A stretch of 64,000 bases of DNA, from contig JAOTYD010000016.1 in the NCBI GenBank assembly GCA_029862005.1, positions 1 through 64,000 of the forward strand, in the 5' to 3' direction. This document shows positions 56,401-64,000 of the stretch, piece by piece. Numbering within the stretch: the first letter of the stretch is position 1; each line of letters opens with the position of its first letter. This DNA is from Gammaproteobacteria bacterium. Its GTDB lineage: Bacteria; Pseudomonadota; Gammaproteobacteria; GCA-001735895. The notes beneath the pieces are model-generated. The model saw nothing but the letters and a program-made list of their open reading frames with translations, ran no database searches and was not told the origin of the DNA. The position numbers and the translations under genes were made by a program.

Positions 56401-58320
56401 GTGAATGATGTAGTTAAGAATTTGGTATTGTGGGTTGTCATCGCGGTCGTGTTGCTGTCGGTATTCCACAGTTTCGGCGAGCGTACCAGTAGCTCGCAGA
56501 CGTTGATCTACTCGGATTTTCTGACCCAGGTCAAGCAGGGCCAGGTACGCGAAGTTACCATCGAAGGGCAGAATATTACCGGCAAAATGAATTCCGGTAC
56601 CCCGTTCACGACTTACAGCCCGGAAACCAACAACAGTGCCCTGATTGGTGATCTCGAGCGTGCCAATGTCTCCATCCTCGGTAAACCGCCGGAGCCACCC
56701 TCGCTACTGGGACACATGTTCATCAGCTGGTTTCCGTTTATCGTCCTGATCGGGCTGTGGATATTTTTCATGCGCCAGATGCAGGGCGGTGGCAGTGGCC
56801 GCGGTGCGATGTCCTTTGGCAAGAGCAAGGCACGCCTGCTGGGTGAAGACCAGATCAATATCAGCTTTAATGACGTGGCCGGCGTCGACGAGGCCAAGGA
56901 AGAGGTTGCGGAACTGGTCGAATTTCTGCGCGATCCTTCCAAGTTCCAGAAACTGGGCGGCAAAATACCGCGCGGCGTCCTGATGGTTGGTTCTCCCGGC
57001 ACGGGTAAAACCTTACTGGCCAAGGCGATCGCGGGCGAAGCCAAGGTACCCTTTTTCACGATTTCAGGTTCCGACTTTGTTGAAATGTTTGTCGGTGTCG
57101 GTGCGTCGCGGGTACGCGATATGTTCGACCAGGCCAAGAAGCATGCGCCCTGTATCATTTTTATCGATGAGATCGATGCGGTTGGACGACATAGAGGCGC
57201 CGGTCTGGGTGGTGGGCACGACGAACGCGAGCAGACATTGAACCAGTTGCTGGTCGAAATGGACGGATTCGAAGGTAACGAGGGCGTCATCGTTATCGCG
57301 GCGACCAATCGTCCCGACGTGCTTGATCCCGCCCTGTTGCGACCCGGACGCTTCGATCGCCAGGTGGTAGTGCCCCTGCCCGACGTGCGTGGCCGCTCGC
57401 TGATCCTCAAGGTACACATGCGCAAGGTGCCGGCGGCCGAGAACGTCGACCCGATGGTAATCGCGCGCGGAACACCGGGTTTCTCCGGTGCCGATCTGGC
57501 CAACCTGGTCAACGAAGCCGCACTGTTTGCCGCACGTGCCAATAAAAAGATGGTGACGATGGCGGAATTCGAACGCGCCAAGGACAAGATCATGATGGGT
57601 GCGGAACGTAAGTCGATGATCATGAAGGACGAGGAAAAGAAGTTAACGGCCTATCACGAAGCCGGTCACGCGATCGTCGGACGCCTGGTGCCGGAACACG
57701 ATCCGGTATACAAGGTGAGTATCATTCCAAGAGGGCGGGCACTCGGGGTAACCATGTTCCTGCCCGAAGAAGATCGCTACAGCTATAGCAAGCGTCACCT
57801 CGAAAGCCAGTTATCCAGCCTGTTTGGCGGGCGCATCGCGGAACAGCTGATCTTTGGTACCGAAGCCGTGACGACCGGGGCTTCCAACGATATCGAGCGT
57901 GCGACTGGTATCGCCCGTAGCATGGTTACGCAGTGGGGTCTGTCAGATCGTATGGGTCCGTTGACCTATAGCGAAGAAGAGGGTGAAGTATTCCTTGGCA
58001 AGACCTACGGCAAGCAGAAAACGGTATCCGACGAAACCGCACAGGCGATCGACTCCGAGATTCGCGCGATCATCGATCGTAACTATCAGCGTGCGCATGA
58101 CATCCTCACTAAAGAGGAGGACAAACTGCACAAGATGGCGGATGCGTTGATGAAATACGAAACCATCGATTCCGGTCAAATTGACGCGATCATGGAAGGC
58201 AGGGAACCGGGTCCTCCCGCGGACTGGTCCGACGACGAGACCGGCCCGACACCGGATGAACCCACGGGAACCGCCAGTACCGGCGAAGATCCTGATTTAG
58301 ATCCCGCCAAGTTGCACTAG
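56401..58320 (+). CDS. ftsH: ATP-dependent zinc metalloprotease FtsH
   Basis: The 639-aa membrane protease has two N-terminal helices around a periplasmic loop, an AAA+ module (Walker [21 protein letters not shown], Walker [44 protein letters not shown]) and the zinc site HEAGHAIVG with the third ligand in a downstream acidic segment. It degrades LpxC and SecY in E. coli; lpxC and secG are also in this window. GTG start. The Walker A has Ser where E. coli has Pro. Confidence 0.97.
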   Translation: MNDVVKNLVLWVVIAVVLLSVFHSFGERTSSSQTLIYSDFLTQVKQGQVREVTIEGQNITGKMNSGTPFTTYSPETNNSALIGDLERANVSILGKPPEPPSLLGHMFISWFPFIVLIGLWIFFMRQMQGGGSGRGAMSFGKSKARLLGEDQINISFNDVAGVDEAKEEVAELVEFLRDPSKFQKLGGKIPRGVLMVGSPGTGKTLLAKAIAGEAKVPFFTISGSDFVEMFVGVGASRVRDMFDQAKKHAPCIIFIDEIDAVGRHRGAGLGGGHDEREQTLNQLLVEMDGFEGNEGVIVIAATNRPDVLDPALLRPGRFDRQVVVPLPDVRGRSLILKVHMRKVPAAENVDPMVIARGTPGFSGADLANLVNEAALFAARANKKMVTMAEFERAKDKIMMGAERKSMIMKDEEKKLTAYHEAGHAIVGRLVPEHDPVYKVSIIPRGRALGVTMFLPEEDRYSYSKRHLESQLSSLFGGRIAEQLIFGTEAVTTGASNDIERATGIARSMVTQWGLSDRMGPLTYSEEEGEVFLGKTYGKQKTVSDETAQAIDSEIRAIIDRNYQRAHDILTKEEDKLHKMADALMKYETIDSGQIDAIMEGREPGPPADWSDDETGPTPDEPTGTASTGEDPDLDPAKLH

Positions 58321-58349
58321 CGAGTATGGGCTGAGAATCGCCCGGTTCG

Positions 58350-59168
58350 ATGGCGCAGCTGTCAATTTCCAGTAATCTGCAAATTATGGGGGTTGTTAAC
58401 GCAACCCCCGATTCGTTTTCGGATGGTGGAAAATTTAACACGATCCAAAAGGCCCTGAAGCATGCCCAACGATTGATTTCCGAGGGCGCTGATATCCTTG
58501 ATATCGGGGGTGAATCCACCCGGCCCGGATCCCGCCAGGTGGGCCTGGATGAAGAGCTCGAACGCACCATTCCATTAATCGAAGCAATTCGGGAGATGTC
58601 CGACATACCGATTTCCATCGACACCAGCAAGCCGGGTGTCATGCAGGCTTCGGTAACAGCCGGCGCAACCATGATCAATAGTATCTGGGCTTTACAACTC
58701 GAGGATTCCTTGCAGGTTGCGGCAGATTTGAAGGTGCCGGTGATTTTAATGCATATGCAGGGATCGCCGGCGACAATGCAGCAAGACCCCACTTACGCTG
58801 ACGTTGTCGGAGAGGTAAAAGAATTTCTCAAGGCGCGAATCGATGCCGCACTCGATGCCGGGATTGCGCTCGAACACATTATTATCGATCCAGGATTTGG
58901 ATTTGGTAAAACCATCGAGCATAATCTGCTGCTATTGAAATCATTATTCGAATTTAAACAACTGGGGGTTCCCGTGCTGGCAGGATTATCTCGCAAGCGC
59001 ATGATCGGTACGATACTGGACAAGCCGGTTGACCAGCGTCTATACGGCAGTCTGTCGACCGCGGTTATGGCGGCAATGCTGGGCGCCGATATCCTGCGCG
59101 TGCATGATGTGGCCGAGACGGTGGATGCAATCAAGATGGTTAAAGCCCTGGGGCAGGTGGCAACGTGA
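58350..59168 (+). CDS. folP: Dihydropteroate synthase
   Basis: FolP joins p-aminobenzoate to the pterin in folate synthesis and is the sulfonamide target. The 272-aa TIM barrel shows [73 protein letters not shown] and [12 protein letters not shown]. It ends inside the glmM start (4-bp GTGA overlap). Confidence 0.97.
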   Translation: MAQLSISSNLQIMGVVNATPDSFSDGGKFNTIQKALKHAQRLISEGADILDIGGESTRPGSRQVGLDEELERTIPLIEAIREMSDIPISIDTSKPGVMQASVTAGATMINSIWALQLEDSLQVAADLKVPVILMHMQGSPATMQQDPTYADVVGEVKEFLKARIDAALDAGIALEHIIIDPGFGFGKTIEHNLLLLKSLFEFKQLGVPVLAGLSRKRMIGTILDKPVDQRLYGSLSTAVMAAMLGADILRVHDVAETVDAIKMVKALGQVAT

Positions 59169-60514
59169 GTCGAAAGTACTTTGGAACTGATGGTATTCGC
59201 GGTCGGGTCGGTCAGGTGCCGATGACCGTCGATTTCATCATGAAACTCGGCTGGGCGGCAGGCAAGGTTCTGTCGCAGTCGAGCCGAGGGCAGGTTGTTA
59301 TCGGTAAGGACACCCGGATTTCCGGGTACATGTTCGAGTCTGCACTGGAAGCGGGTCTTGCTGCAGCCGGACTCGATGTCCTGTTACTCGGTCCCATGCC
59401 CACCCCTGCAATTGCCTATATCACCCAGTCGCAGCGTGCCAGTGCCGGAATCGTAATCAGTGCGTCGCATAACCCGTATCACGATGACGGCGTCAAGTTC
59501 TTCAACGCGGACGGCTTCAAGCTGCCGGATTCGGTCGAGCAGGAAATCGAGGCCTTGCTGGACCAGGAACTGACAATGGTCGAGCCGGAGCAGATTGGCA
59601 AGGCCACCCGGATGGAGGATGCCAAGGGACGCTATATTGAGTTTTGTAAAAGCTCGATCGCTTTTCACAGGTCATTGCGCGGCATGAAACTCGTGGTCGA
59701 CTGTGCCAACGGTGCTACCTATCATATTGCGCCGACGGTTTTTCGTGAACTGGGTGCCGACGTGATCGAACTGGGTACCAGCCCCAACGGCATGAATATA
59801 AACCAGGACGTTGGTGCACTGTACGCTGAGAACATGCGTGCGCACGTGCTTGAAAACCAGGCCGACCTGGGCATTGCCTTCGATGGCGACGGCGACCGTG
59901 TGATGATGATGGATGCACGCGGTGATGTGAAAAACGGCGATCAGCTACTTTACACCATTGCCAAGAACAAACTGGTTAACGGAGAGCTCGAGGGTGGCGT
60001 GGTCGGTACCCTGATGACTAATCTCGGCTGTGAACACGCACTTAAAGCCCAGAATATTCCATTTGAGCGTGCCGCCGTCGGTGATCGTTACGTGCTGGAG
60101 AAGCTGGTTGAGCACGGCTGGTGCCTGGGTGGTGAATCCTCCGGCCACCTGATTTGCCTGGATAAGACGACAACGGGAGACGGCATCATCGCCGCGCTGC
60201 AGGTCCTCGACGGACTGGTCAACAGTGGGCAGACGCTTACCGAAGCCTGCAGCGATATGGAGATTTATCCGCAAACCATGATTAACGTGCCGATCTCGAA
60301 GACGCTCGACCTGGAAAACTCGGCACTGATACAGGATGCTCTCAAATCTGCCGAATCTGCGTTGGGTGATTCGGGCAGAGTGCTGTTGCGTGCCTCCGGC
60401 ACCGAACCGTTGATTCGGGTTATGGTGGAAGGTCAGGATCAGGCCGAGGTTGAAAAGATAGCGGCCATACTGGCTGAGGCAGTCAAGGAAGCCGCGCAAA
60501 ACCAGGGAAAATAG
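59165..60514 (+). CDS. glmM: Phosphoglucosamine mutase
   Basis: GlmM makes glucosamine-1-phosphate for UDP-GlcNAc, feeding peptidoglycan and lipid A. The 449-aa enzyme has the phospho-Ser in [16 protein letters not shown], metal site [34 protein letters not shown] and [18 protein letters not shown] start overlapping folP. Confidence 0.97.
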   Translation: MSRKYFGTDGIRGRVGQVPMTVDFIMKLGWAAGKVLSQSSRGQVVIGKDTRISGYMFESALEAGLAAAGLDVLLLGPMPTPAIAYITQSQRASAGIVISASHNPYHDDGVKFFNADGFKLPDSVEQEIEALLDQELTMVEPEQIGKATRMEDAKGRYIEFCKSSIAFHRSLRGMKLVVDCANGATYHIAPTVFRELGADVIELGTSPNGMNINQDVGALYAENMRAHVLENQADLGIAFDGDGDRVMMMDARGDVKNGDQLLYTIAKNKLVNGELEGGVVGTLMTNLGCEHALKAQNIPFERAAVGDRYVLEKLVEHGWCLGGESSGHLICLDKTTTGDGIIAALQVLDGLVNSGQTLTEACSDMEIYPQTMINVPISKTLDLENSALIQDALKSAESALGDSGRVLLRASGTEPLIRVMVEGQDQAEVEKIAAILAEAVKEAAQNQGK

Positions 60515-60603
60515 CACTTGAAATAGATTAAATCCCGATTTGCGGATTGATTTATTCGGCCGAGGTGAGTACTCTTTGCCGCCTTTAAAAACCGGTATCA
60601 AAC

Positions 60604-61347
60604 ATGCGTTCTAGCCTCATTGCTGGCAACTGGAAAATGAACGGCGATCTGCAGTCCGTGATCGACCTGGTTGAAGGGATTAAGGCCGGAAATCCGGGTA
60701 AAGCCGAACTGGTGGTTTGTCCGCCGGCTGTGTTTTTGATGAAGGTTGGCGGCATGCTGGCTGACACCAAAATTTCACTCGGTGCGCAGAATGTCTGCGA
60801 CCAGGAACAGGGTGCCTATACTGGGGAAATTTCGGCAAGTATGCTAAAAGAATGTGGCTGTCGTTATGCGATTGTCGGTCATTCGGAAAGGCGATCGCAT
60901 TACCTGGAATCGGATCAGCTGGTAGCCGCAAGATTTGCGTTGGCAGTCAGTGCCGGCCTGAGCCCGATTCTCTGTATCGGTGAAACCCTGTATGAGCATG
61001 AGCAGGGAGTCACCGAAGCCATCGTCGCAAAGCAGATCGATGCGGTTCTCGATCTGTGCGGAATTGCTGGTTTCGGGCGTGCCGTAATTGCCTATGAACC
61101 GGTGTGGGCGATTGGAACCGGGCTGGTTGCATCGCCCGATAAGGCGCAGGCGGTACACGCGTTTATTCGCGGCAAGCTTGCCGCAAATGATGCTGAAATA
61201 GCTCAACGAGTGCAGATTTTATACGGTGGCAGTATGAATCCTGCGAATGCGGCTGATTTATTGTCACAGCCGGATATTGATGGTGGATTAATCGGCGGGG
61301 CGTCGTTAAAAGCCGATGATTTTCTGGCCATCGCACAATCAGCCTAG
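60604..61347 (+). CDS. tpiA: Triosephosphate isomerase
   Basis: The 247-aa glycolytic isomerase has GNWKMNGD with the catalytic Lys, the electrophile His in YAIVGHSERRSH, the base Glu in VIAYEPVWAIGTGLVASPDK and the phosphate loop YGGSMNPANAADLL. It lies between glmM and secG; in E. coli the place is glmM-secG, while glmM-tpiA-secG is common in other Gammaproteobacteria. Confidence 0.97.
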   Translation: MRSSLIAGNWKMNGDLQSVIDLVEGIKAGNPGKAELVVCPPAVFLMKVGGMLADTKISLGAQNVCDQEQGAYTGEISASMLKECGCRYAIVGHSERRSHYLESDQLVAARFALAVSAGLSPILCIGETLYEHEQGVTEAIVAKQIDAVLDLCGIAGFGRAVIAYEPVWAIGTGLVASPDKAQAVHAFIRGKLAANDAEIAQRVQILYGGSMNPANAADLLSQPDIDGGLIGGASLKADDFLAIAQSA

Positions 61348-61355
61348 GACATATT

Positions 61356-61733
61356 ATGGAAAACATTAACAGCATTTTACTGATCGCACAGGTGTTATTG
61401 TCGATTTCCCTGATCGCGCTTATCCTGATACAGCATGGCAAGGGCGCCGATGCGGGTGCAGCCTTTGGCAGTGGTGCCTCGGCGACCGTTTTTGGTGCAC
61501 GCGGTTCTGGCAATTTTTTAAGCAGGGCCACGACCGCCGTTGCGATCCTGTTTTTTTGCGTTTGCCTTGCGCTTGCCTATGTTACGACCAACCGCGAGAT
61601 ACCTGATGGCGTTACCGGTAGCGTTACTACGCAGGAGTCGATGGTTGTGCCCGCGCAGGGAGCTGACGAATTACCGCCAGTCGAGCCGCAAGGCGATAGC
61701 GTCCAGCAATCAGATTTACCCCCGGCCGAGTAG
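61356..61733 (+). CDS. secG: Preprotein translocase subunit SecG
   Basis: The 125-aa protein has two membrane helices (NSILLIAQVLLSISLIALIL and TAVAILFFCVCLALAYVT) around the cytoplasmic GKGADAGAAFGSGASATVFG loop, the SecG hallmark, and an acidic Pro/Glu-rich tail. It completes SecYEG. It starts 8 bp after tpiA and precedes tRNA-Leu. Confidence 0.95.
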   Translation: MENINSILLIAQVLLSISLIALILIQHGKGADAGAAFGSGASATVFGARGSGNFLSRATTAVAILFFCVCLALAYVTTNREIPDGVTGSVTTQESMVVPAQGADELPPVEPQGDSVQQSDLPPAE

Positions 61734-61744
61734 GGTGGGGCAAA

Positions 61745-61829
61745 GCCGATGTGGTGGAATTGGTAGACACGCTATCTTGAGGGGGTAGTGGCGAAAGCTG
61801 TGCCGGTTCGACTCCGGCCATCGGCACCA
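61745..61829 (+). tRNA. tRNA-Leu (anticodon GAG)
   Basis: The 85-nt cloverleaf has acceptor GCCGATG pairing with CATCGGC, an encoded CCA end, D-arm TTGGTAGACAC, anticodon stem CTATC/GGTAG around loop TTGAGGG (GAG), a long class II variable arm and T-arm GGTTCGACTCC. secG followed by tRNA-Leu(GAG) is the same order as in E. coli (leuU). Confidence 0.97.
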
Positions 61830-61878
61830 TACTTAAGCTTCGATCGAACCAAAACGGGAACGAAACGATGCGATTGAA

Positions 61879-61914
61879 AACCTGGTTCCGGGCCTGCCCG
61901 GAGCCGGGTTTTTT
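61879..61914 (+). terminator. Intrinsic terminator after tRNA-Leu
   Basis: AACC-T-GG-TT-CCGGGC pairs with GCCCGG-AG-CC-G-GGTT around a short loop, followed by six T residues. It ends the secG-tRNA transcript and isolates the nuo operon. Confidence 0.88.
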
Positions 61915-61954
61915 AACGATACGAGAGCGTTACAGGGAGCCGTTTGGAGATTTC

Positions 61955-61983
61955 TTGACACTATATAAGGGCCACAATAGACT
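61955..61983 (+). promoter_or_regulatory. Sigma-70 promoter of the nuo operon
   Basis: A perfect TTGACA (61955-61960) and TAGACT (61978-61983) are spaced 17 bp apart. Start near 61990, leader about 42 nt before nuoA. An overlapping TATATAAG could be an alternative. Confidence 0.65.
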
Positions 61984-62031
61984 GACCCCTCGCTTTAGTT
62001 TTGCAGGCTTCCGGGGGGCAGTATTCGAATC

Positions 62032-62388
62032 ATGCTAGGTAATTATCTACCCATCCTGATTTTCATGTCGATTACGCTCGTAATGGGGACTGTTTTCATT
62101 ATTCTGGGCAAACTGCTGGGCCCCTCGCGCCCGGATGCGGAAAAAAATTCTCCCTATGAGTGTGGCTTCGAGGCTTTCGAGGACAGCCGCATGAAATTCG
62201 ACGTGCGTTACTACCTGGTTGCGATCCTGTTTATCATTTTTGATCTCGAAATTGCCTTCCTGTTTCCGTGGGCTATCGTGCTGGACCAAATTGGGACATT
62301 TGGCCTCGTAGCGATGGCAATTTTCTTGACGGTTCTGGTTGTCGGATTCGTCTACGAGTGGAAGAAGGGAGCACTCGAATGGGAATAG
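62032..62388 (+). CDS. nuoA: NADH-quinone oxidoreductase subunit A
   Basis: The 118-aa membrane subunit of complex I has three helices with the conserved loop [20 protein letters not shown] then [20 protein letters not shown]. First gene of the operon; its 3' end overlaps nuoB by 10 bp. Confidence 0.97.
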   Translation: MLGNYLPILIFMSITLVMGTVFIILGKLLGPSRPDAEKNSPYECGFEAFEDSRMKFDVRYYLVAILFIIFDLEIAFLFPWAIVLDQIGTFGLVAMAIFLTVLVVGFVYEWKKGALEWE

Positions 62389-62855
62389 AAGGCGTATTTG
62401 AACAGGGCTTTGTTACCACCTCGGCCGATAAATTAATCAACTGGGCCCGGACCGGTTCGATGTGGCCGATGACCTTCGGCCTCGCCTGCTGCGCGGTCGA
62501 AATGATGCAGGCCGGGGCGGCGCGTTATGACCTGGATCGGTTTGGCATTATATTCCGGCCGAGCCCCCGCCAGTCAGATGTCATGATCGTGGCTGGAACC
62601 CTGGTCAACAAGATGGCTCCGGCGCTGCGCAAAGTCTATGACCAGATGGCGGAACCTCGCTGGGTGATCTCGATGGGTTCCTGCGCCAATGGCGGCGGTT
62701 ACTATCATTATTCGTACTCGGTGGTGCGCGGCTGTGACCGGGTAGTCCCGGTTGATGTCTATGTGCCCGGCTGCCCGCCGACCGCAGAGGCGCTGCTGTA
62801 TGGCATTATACAGCTGCAAAACAAAATCAAGCGCACCAATACGATAGCGCGCTAG
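62379..62855 (+). CDS. nuoB: NADH-quinone oxidoreductase subunit B
   Basis: The 158-aa subunit carries the N2 iron-sulfur cluster next to the quinone site. Ligands are the tandem cysteines in [20 protein letters not shown], and Cys in [20 protein letters not shown] and [18 protein letters not shown] 62379 lies within the nuoA end. Confidence 0.97.
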   Translation: MGIEGVFEQGFVTTSADKLINWARTGSMWPMTFGLACCAVEMMQAGAARYDLDRFGIIFRPSPRQSDVMIVAGTLVNKMAPALRKVYDQMAEPRWVISMGSCANGGGYYHYSYSVVRGCDRVVPVDVYVPGCPPTAEALLYGIIQLQNKIKRTNTIAR

Positions 62856-62856
62856 T

Positions 62857-63582
62857 ATGCCGAATCCGAAACAGCAACTGGCTGACGCGCTGCAAGCGGC
62901 GTTTGCCGAGAGACTCGACTCGGTGACGGTCGCCCACAACGAGGTTACCGTTGAAGTTGCTACCGAAAACCTTGTCGCCGTCGCCACTGAACTGCGTGAT
63001 GATCCCCAGTTTCAATTTAAGCAGTTAGTCGATGTCTGTGGTGTCGATTACTCCCAGTTTGGTCGCTTCGAATGGATCACCGAGGATGCCAGTCGCTCGG
63101 GTTTTAGTCGCGGTGTCGCCGCCGCGTCATCCGGTCACCTGCAGTTCGGCGATGAACTCGAGTCAATGACAACACAGGGCAGGCGCTTCGCCGCGGTTTA
63201 TCACTTGCTGTCCTATGTCCACAACCGACGCTTGCGGGTGCGTGTATTCGCCCCCGACGACGACTTCCCGGTGGTCCCTACCGTGACTGAAATCTGGGCA
63301 TCGGCTGACTGGTATGAACGCGAGGCTTTCGATTTATTCGGTATCCTGTTTAGTGACCATCCCGATTTACGTCGCATCCTTACCGACTATGGCTTTGTTG
63401 GTCACCCGTTTCGCAAGGATTTTCCGATGGTCGGGCACGTGGAAATGCGTTACGACCCGGAACGCGGACGCGTGGTTTATGAACCGGTAACCATCGAAGC
63501 GCGGGTGCTGGTGCCGCGCGTTAAACGCGATGATCATCGCTACATCATCGACGCACCGGAAGAGGCACAGGACGATGCCTGA
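62857..63582 (+). CDS. nuoC: NADH-quinone oxidoreductase subunit C
   Basis: The 241-aa 30-kDa subunit shows [38 protein letters not shown], the signature [20 protein letters not shown] and [20 protein letters not shown]. It is a separate gene here, not the fused NuoCD of E. coli; it overlaps nuoD by 8 bp. Confidence 0.97.
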   Translation: MPNPKQQLADALQAAFAERLDSVTVAHNEVTVEVATENLVAVATELRDDPQFQFKQLVDVCGVDYSQFGRFEWITEDASRSGFSRGVAAASSGHLQFGDELESMTTQGRRFAAVYHLLSYVHNRRLRVRVFAPDDDFPVVPTVTEIWASADWYEREAFDLFGILFSDHPDLRRILTDYGFVGHPFRKDFPMVGHVEMRYDPERGRVVYEPVTIEARVLVPRVKRDDHRYIIDAPEEAQDDA

Positions 63583-64000
63583 AATCAAGAACTACACGCT
63601 CAATTTCGGTCCCCAGCATCCCGCGGCCCACGGGGTATTGCGCCTGGTTCTGGAAATGGATGGTGAAGTCATCGAACGTGCCGATCCGCATATCGGTTTG
63701 TTGCATCGTGCCACCGAAAAACTCGCCGAAACCAAACCATATAATCAAACCATTGGCTACATGGACCGCCTTGATTACGTATCCATGATGTGTAACGAAC
63801 ATGGATACGTACTCGCGATAGAGAAATTACTCGGCCTCGAGATACCGGAACGCGCGCGCTACATCCGGGTTATGTTTGATGAAATAACACGTATTTTGAA
63901 TCACCTGATGTGGATCGGTACGCATGCCCTCGATGTCGGCGCAATGACCATGTTCCTGTACGCTTTTCGCGAGCGCGAAGACCTGATGGATATGTACGAG
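63575..64000 (+). CDS. nuoD: NADH-quinone oxidoreductase subunit D (truncated by window end)
   Basis: The first 142 residues are visible, starting [20 protein letters not shown]. They include [60 protein letters not shown] and [20 protein letters not shown], the 49-kDa subunit pattern with the quinone-site His of HRATEK. The frame runs off the end at 64000. Confidence 0.96.
   Translation, partial: MPEIKNYTLNFGPQHPAAHGVLRLVLEMDGEVIERADPHIGLLHRATEKLAETKPYNQTIGYMDRLDYVSMMCNEHGYVLAIEKLLGLEIPERARYIRVMFDEITRILNHLMWIGTHALDVGAMTMFLYAFREREDLMDMYE

Noticed and set aside
56613-57623. 336-codon open frame on the minus strand opposite ftsH
   Set aside because: Antisense to the AAA+ core of ftsH, low-complexity Ser/Pro/Arg composition, no recognisable family.

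Overview
The window is a dense, GC-balanced stretch of bacterial chromosome. Gene content and order point to a Gammaproteobacterium: orn/rsgA with a flagellar stator operon, lpxC-M23-secA-argJ-mutT-zapD-coaE-pilDCB, pilSR-pilA, and carAB-greA-yhbY-rlmE-ftsH-folP-glmM-tpiA-secG-tRNA-Leu-nuo. The cell appears to be Gram-negative (LpxC, a TonB receptor), aerobic (a complex I operon, pyruvate dehydrogenase), polar-flagellated with a probably sodium-type motor (PomA/PomB-like stator plus MotY) and type IV-piliated. Species and genus cannot be read from the sequence. No prophage, insertion sequence, CRISPR array or genomic island is visible.

Layout. 1-9.4 kb: the 3' end of dnaQ, a 146-bp palindromic element, smpB, the 4.5S SRP RNA, dnaX with a programmed frameshift site, ybaB-recR, a HIT hydrolase, rsgA, an M48 protease, orn, then a sigma-28 promoter driving motA-motB-PilZ. 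9.4-17.2 kb: lpxC, an M23 peptidase, secA, argJ and mutT facing zapD and coaE. 17.2-25.8 kb: the type IV pilus block (pilD, pilC, pilB, two tandem pilins with their own terminators, pilR, pilS), with a sigma-54 promoter before the upstream pilin. 25.8-37.9 kb: dksA with an unusual protein sequence, a 5'-nucleotidase, argA, argF, argD, two degenerate GGDEF proteins, a PuuD-like membrane protein, an NAGGN-type amidotransferase, grxD, rnt and pyrC. 38-45.6 kb: aceE-aceF-lpdA, an esterase, and motY behind a second sigma-28 promoter. 45.6-50.3 kb: a cobalamin-riboswitch operon (TonB receptor plus cobalamin adenosyltransferase), a small Ser/Thr kinase and an EamA exporter. 50.4-64 kb: carAB behind a leader terminator, then the greA to nuoD housekeeping run; nuoD leaves the window.

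How the genes work together. Motility is split between two distant loci, the stator operon near 7.4 kb and motY near 44.7 kb. Both carry near-consensus FliA (sigma-28) promoters, so stator and T-ring protein should be made together late in flagellar assembly. A PilZ gene inside the stator operon suggests cyclic-di-GMP input to the motor. The pilus block holds its own PilS-PilR regulators next to the sigma-54 target promoter. Five arginine or carbamoyl-phosphate loci (argJ, argA, argF, argD, carAB) lie in one window without forming one operon.

Most of the window is ordinary core genome. The observations that stand out are regulatory or sequence-level: the dnaX slippery site, the paired sigma-28 promoters, the sigma-54 pilin promoter with upstream TTGTCA repeats, the palindromic element beside smpB, a cysteine-depleted DksA with a histone-like tail, a membrane GGDEF gene whose reading frame seems to start at a non-canonical ATC codon, and a terminator hairpin in the carA leader. 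I found no clear undescribed multi-gene system.
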